Shown here piece after piece: positions 60,666 through 64,000 of a stretch of 64,000 bases of DNA; the first letter of the stretch is position 1, and each line of letters starts with the position of its first letter. The stretch comes from Bradyrhizobium diazoefficiens. Lineage in GTDB: Bacteria; Pseudomonadota; Alphaproteobacteria; Rhizobiales; Xanthobacteraceae. The notes beneath the pieces were generated by a model, which saw nothing but the letters and a program-made list of their open reading frames with translations, was not told the DNA's origin and did not search any database. The position numbers were made by a program, and so were the translations under genes. Location: positions 124,001 to 188,000 of the forward strand of contig NZ_JAFCJE010000001.1 in the NCBI RefSeq assembly GCF_018131185.1, written 5' to 3'.

Positions 60666-60850
60666 GGCGTTTCCTTCTTCGATTATCTTGATTGTTGATG
60701 CCCGCCGCAGATTCACGTCGCAGGCCGCATTCGTTGTGCGCTGTCCGAAGGCTAGATCGCAGCGTTCCATTTCACAACGGGAACATCCTGCCAACGCGAT
60801 CGCGCCGCCCGATCCGGCGATCGCCAGAGATCGCCGTCGAAGTCTGTGCC

Positions 60851-61654
60851 TCAGCTTGTCTGTCCAAACACCCGGTCCAGCGCCGCATCATATGTCGCTT
60901 GCACCAGCTCCGGATGCAGCCTGCCCAGCGCCTCCATCATCACGCCGGAATTGACTTCCAGCACGCGCCACTCGCCATCGACACGGACAAGGTCGATTGA
61001 GGCGAAGACAATGCCGATAGCGCGCGCAGCATCGATAGCGAGCTTCACGCAAGCCGCGCGATCCTTGCCGTCCTCCAGCAAGTCCGGCTTTGCGCCGGCA
61101 TCGAGATTGTGTCGCCAGTCGATGCCACGCTGCTTGCTGTAGACGACGAGGGGCACATCCTCGAGCAGCACGACACGGACCTCGTCCTCGATCGGCAGAT
61201 AGGGCGAGATCACGAGCCCGGCGCTCATCGAGAAAACTTCGGCAACGGCGTGGTCGAGCTCCGCCTCCGTCGTCACCCTGAACACCGAGCGTCCTGATGT
61301 CCCCTCGTTCGGCTTCACCACCACGCCTTGCGGATGGTCGTGGAGCCATTGGTGCATTGCATCGCGCCAGCCGGCGTCAACGACATTCCTGCCGAGCTTC
61401 GGATTGAGAAAGAGCCGATGGGGAATGCAGGGCACGTCCGCCAGCGCCAATGCCTCTGATGTCGCGGACTTGTCGCTGGCGAGGCGGTGCGCGATGGCGC
61501 TGTTGAGGCCGATGTCGTAGCCGAAGGCGAAATGGCGCGTTCGGCCGCGGCGCATTGCGATCAGCCAGCCGTCGGCGCGAACATCGACGGCGATGCCGTG
61601 GTCCGCACAATAGCGCCTGATCGCCTGAACGAAGATTCGCTCGCCGCTTGCCAT
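60851..61654 (-). CDS. ATP-grasp domain protein
   Basis: 267 aa. Features typical of RimK/cyanophycin-synthetase-like ATP-grasp enzymes are GVVVKPNEGTSGRSVFRV for the nucleotide-binding lysine and loop, then SPYLPIEDEVRVVLLEDVPLVVYSKQR, and the metal site VLEVNSGVMMEAL. It would ligate an amino acid or peptide-like acceptor; the substrate is unknown. The ATG at 61654 is chosen over one 14 codons upstream. Confidence 0.8.
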   Translation of the reverse strand: MASGERIFVQAIRRYCADHGIAVDVRADGWLIAMRRGRTRHFAFGYDIGLNSAIAHRLASDKSATSEALALADVPCIPHRLFLNPKLGRNVVDAGWRDAMHQWLHDHPQGVVVKPNEGTSGRSVFRVTTEAELDHAVAEVFSMSAGLVISPYLPIEDEVRVVLLEDVPLVVYSKQRGIDWRHNLDAGAKPDLLEDGKDRAACVKLAIDAARAIGIVFASIDLVRVDGEWRVLEVNSGVMMEALGRLHPELVQATYDAALDRVFGQTS

Positions 61655-62026
61655 CTCTGTTGTTCCTGTCGCCGAAAGCCGCAAAAATGCGGGCAATGGC
61701 GCCGAACGCGGGGAAAAATCAGAGCTATTCTTAATGAAATTCTCGCGAGCGCGACGGAAATTAAGTGCTGCAATCGCGCCCCGGAGGGAAAAGAAATTGC
61801 CCTCCGGGCGTGGGAGGCAGCAGATTCATTAATGACGCGGCCAATTCCATCGCAAATGCCGGTTTGATCGGCATCAATTACATCCGAAACGAGGTTGATT
61901 ATTGGTCTCAATGGCGTAGATCACACACGCGAAATCCTCCGCCATGGCAATGGTGTCCGCCCCCGTTTTCAGGGCCGGGCAACGCTGTTGCCCGAAAAAC
62001 CGCAATTATTCGGAATATCGAAAATC
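61655..62026. other. Intergenic leader region upstream of fpr, no gene seen
   Basis: 372 bp holding two hairpin-forming dyads. One is a 9-bp stem CCCGGAGGG/CCCTCCGGG at 61780-61808 with an 11-nt loop. The other is an 8-bp stem CGGGCAAC/GTTGCCCG at 61976-61994 with a 3-nt loop. Local AT content is higher than in flanking genes. No protein-like reading frame was recognised. Confidence 0.45.
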
Positions 62027-62800
62027 ATGAGCGCGTTTTACCGAGAGAAGGTTCTGTCCGTCCAGCACTGGACCGACACGCTGTTCAGCTTCCGCGCCAC
62101 GCGCGATACCGGCTTCCGCTTCCAGAACGGCCAGTTCGCGATGATCGGCCTCGAAGTCGACGGCCGTCCGCTGCTGCGCGCCTACAGCATGGCGAGCGCC
62201 AACCACGAGGAAGAGCTCGAGTTCTTCTCGATCAAGGTGCAGGACGGCCCGCTGACCTCGCGCCTGCAGAAGATCAAGGAAGGCGACACCATTCTCGTCG
62301 GCCGCAAGGCGACCGGCACGCTGATCACCGACAATCTCATCCCCGGCAAGCGGCTGATGCTGCTCTCGACCGGGACGGGGCTTGCGCCCTTCGCGAGCCT
62401 GATCAAGGACCCCGAGGTCTATGACCAGTTCGAATCCATCGTGCTGGTCCACGGCTGCCGCCAGGTCTCGGAGCTCGCCTATGGCGAGAAGCTGGTCGCG
62501 TCCTTGCGCGAAGACGAGCTGTTCGGCGAGCTGCTCGCGGACAAGCTCATCTACTATCCGACCGTGACCCGCGAGCCGTTCAGGAATCGCGGCCGCATCA
62601 CCGACCTCATCAGCTCCGAGCAGATCTTCAACGACATCGGCCAGGACCCGCTCGACATCGCCACCGACCGCGTCATGATGTGCGGCAGCCCGGCGATGCT
62701 GGAAGAGCTGAAGCTGATGTTCGAAGGCCGCGACTTCGTCGAGGGCAGTGGCAACAAGCCCGGCCACTTCGTGATCGAGAAGGCCTTCGTCGAGCGGTAA
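62027..62800 (+). CDS. fpr: Ferredoxin-NADP(+) reductase
   Basis: 257 aa. FAD is bound through RAYSMASANHEEELEFFSIKV, the NADP site includes LLSTGTGLAPFASLI, and MMCGSPAMLEELKLMF and the C-terminal HFVIEKAFVER complete the bacterial FPR fold. It moves electrons between NADPH and ferredoxin or flavodoxin. The ATG at 62027 is used. Confidence 0.92.
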   Translation: MSAFYREKVLSVQHWTDTLFSFRATRDTGFRFQNGQFAMIGLEVDGRPLLRAYSMASANHEEELEFFSIKVQDGPLTSRLQKIKEGDTILVGRKATGTLITDNLIPGKRLMLLSTGTGLAPFASLIKDPEVYDQFESIVLVHGCRQVSELAYGEKLVASLREDELFGELLADKLIYYPTVTREPFRNRGRITDLISSEQIFNDIGQDPLDIATDRVMMCGSPAMLEELKLMFEGRDFVEGSGNKPGHFVIEKAFVER

Positions 62801-63226
62801 GCCCGGTTCGCGAAGCTCTCCGTCGTACTGGACTGCTAGCCCTTCGCCTCAGTCGTCGTCCCGGACAAGCGCGCCACACGCGCGCGCCGATCCGGGACCC
62901 ATAGCCACAGGCCGTGGTTAGGCGAAGACTCGGAGTGACAGCTTTCTCTCATCACAAAATCCTGTAGTTGGGTCCCGGGTCTGCGCTGACGCTTGCCCGG
63001 GACGACAGCTGAGCCCTTGGGGAATGCAGTGTGGCCCTCGCGCAGCCCATTAAGGCGCCCGTGGCCCGGCCGTCCCCGCCTCCCCCCCTTTGTTGCACCG
63101 CACCCGTCTCTCGGCCGATTGATTTGTCTCGGCCGAATTCGCTAGCCTGAAACAAGGGCCGCGTCATATCCGTATGACGGGCGCGGGCGTATCGTGCCGC
63201 CTCATGCTGGCGAGAGGATCGGAATC
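62801..63226. other. Intergenic region between fpr and the glutamate-synthase-like gene
   Basis: 426 bp. The family B repeat at 62853-63007 occupies the middle. The last 200 bp carry no clear frame; CGAGAGGATC at 63211-63220 precedes the downstream GTG start at 63227. Confidence 0.45.
62853..63007. repeat. Composite intergenic palindromic repeat, family B (hairpin Y on both sides)
   Basis: The left hairpin is GTCCCGGACAAGCG...GATCCGGGAC plus CCATAGCCACAGG. The right one is CCTGTAGTTGG-GTCCCGGG...GCCCGGGACGAC. Here both ends are the Y-type hairpin, unlike 18574 and 55252. Confidence 0.65.
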
Positions 63227-64000
63227 GTGGCCGACGACGACAAGACGCAGGTATCCTCCCAACACTCATCCCCCAAACGCCTGCCGCTGGCGGAAGAGGG
63301 GATCATGGAAATCCTGCTGCTGCCATTCTCGCCGCGCTTCATCGTGCTGACGATCTGCGCGGTCGTCACCGCGCTGTTGATCGGCATCGGCATCGCCGAC
63401 CGCAAGATCTTCGACATCCTGCTGATCCCGATCCTGATCTTCGGCGCGCTGACGCTGCTCGGCGTTCGCGATCTCCTGCAGAAGAGCCACGCGGTGCTGC
63501 GCAACTATCCGATTTCGGCGCATATCCGCTTCCTGCTCGAAGAGATCCGCCCCGAGATGCGGCAATACTTCTTCGAGAGCGAGAAGGACGGCATGCCGTT
63601 CTCGCGCGACACCCGCGCGGTAGTCTATCAGCGCGCCAAGATGGAGCTCGACAAGCGTCCATTCGGCACCCAGGAGGACGTCTACCGCCAGGGCTACGAG
63701 TGGATGCATCACTCGGCCTCGCCGAAGACGCATGCACAGGAGAAGTTCCGCATCGGCATCGGCGGCCCCGACTGCAAGAAGCCCTATTCGGCATCGGTGT
63801 TCAACATCTCCGCGATGAGCTTTGGCGCGCTCAGCGCCAACGCCGTGCGTGCTCTCAATGCCGGCGCAAAGAAGGGCGGCTTCGCGCACGACACCGGCGA
63901 GGGCGGCGTCAGCCCCTATCATCGCGAGATGGGCGGCGACATCATCTGGGAGATCGGCTCCGGCTATTTCGGCTGCCGCCATCTCGACGGCACCTTCGAT
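63227..64000 (+). CDS. FMN-binding glutamate synthase family protein, N-terminally membrane-anchored (5' part only)
   Basis: 258 codons are visible before the window edge. From a GTG at 63227, preceded by GAGAGGATC, the protein has about 30 hydrophilic residues and two hydrophobic segments (LLPFSPRFIVLTICAVVTAL and DILLIPILIFGALTLLGV). The start of the glutamate-synthase barrel domain follows, with IGIGGPDCKKPYSASVFNISAMSFGALSANAV, AHDTGEGGVSPYH and GYFGCRHLDG. The glutamate synthase core is FMN- and iron-sulphur-dependent in characterised members; this membrane-anchored branch has no settled function. The 3' end lies outside the window. Confidence 0.88.
   Translation, partial: MADDDKTQVSSQHSSPKRLPLAEEGIMEILLLPFSPRFIVLTICAVVTALLIGIGIADRKIFDILLIPILIFGALTLLGVRDLLQKSHAVLRNYPISAHIRFLLEEIRPEMRQYFFESEKDGMPFSRDTRAVVYQRAKMELDKRPFGTQEDVYRQGYEWMHHSASPKTHAQEKFRIGIGGPDCKKPYSASVFNISAMSFGALSANAVRALNAGAKKGGFAHDTGEGGVSPYHREMGGDIIWEIGSGYFGCRHLDGTFD

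Overview
This 64 kb window is high-GC chromosomal DNA from an alphaproteobacterium, most likely Bradyrhizobium or a close relative. The support is a RegS/RegR redox two-component pair, dense CoA-dependent catabolic clusters, many ABC and TctC solute-binding proteins, and several families of intergenic palindromic repeats of the kind common in that group. The genus is an inference from gene content; no 16S gene is present. I see no CRISPR array, transposase, phage module or replication origin. One tRNA gene is present, tRNA-Arg(CCT).

Layout. (1) 1-7000, minus strand: cyoA-cyoB-cyoC-cyoD (bo3-type quinol oxidase), a SURF1 assembly factor, and regS-regR, in one tightly packed array. (2) 7170-12580: an MFS transporter, an M48 lipoprotein protease with a LysM-like tail, a degenerate thermonuclease-fold protein and a LivK-type binding protein. 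(3) 12700-18530: an acyl-CoA catabolic island with two enoyl-CoA hydratases, a VOC-fold protein, a likely heteromeric acyl-CoA dehydrogenase pair and an SDR. (4) 18750-21760: small membrane and secreted proteins and a ketopantoate-reductase-like protein. (5) 21990-25650: acyl-CoA synthetase, RraA-like protein, cupin and TctC-type binding protein. (6) 25751-25827: tRNA-Arg, followed by about 276 bp without a gene. (7) 26100-33160: a LysR regulator divergent from a polyamine-type ABC transporter operon that also carries a HAD hydrolase and a FAD amine/amino-acid oxidase-like protein. (8) 33180-38100: a TctC remnant, an aldehyde dehydrogenase, an amidohydrolase, an alpha/beta hydrolase and an AraC regulator. 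(9) 38100-45340: a second beta-oxidation island (acyl-CoA dehydrogenase, SDR, MaoC pair, SCP-2-type thiolase) divergent from a TetR regulator and an acyl-CoA ligase. (10) 45340-52790: a ketopantoate-reductase-like gene, a frameshifted enoyl-CoA hydratase, a LysR regulator, a FAD oxidoreductase and a NitT/TauT-type ABC transporter. (11) 52890-58160: an aromatic pathway with gentisate 1,2-dioxygenase, zeta-class isomerase, MarR, aryl-CoA ligase and FAD aryl-CoA hydroxylase. (12) 58350-64000: small Cys-containing secreted proteins, an MDR oxidoreductase, an ATP-grasp protein, ferredoxin-NADP reductase and the 5' part of a membrane-anchored glutamate-synthase-like gene.

The most coherent regulatory picture is in region 11. 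Two promoters 4.2 kb apart, in front of the gentisate dioxygenase and of the hydroxylase/ligase pair, share a 25-bp box (23 of 25 identical) that overlaps the -10 element. A MarR gene lies between the two transcription units. This suggests a CoA-thioester-dependent route to gentisate controlled from one operator type. Other operator-like dyads sit in front of the TetR gene (42203-42216), the LysR gene (27040-27056), the MFS/cyoA divergent region (7059-7081) and the amidohydrolase (34962-34976). Three direct repeats lie in front of the AraC gene.
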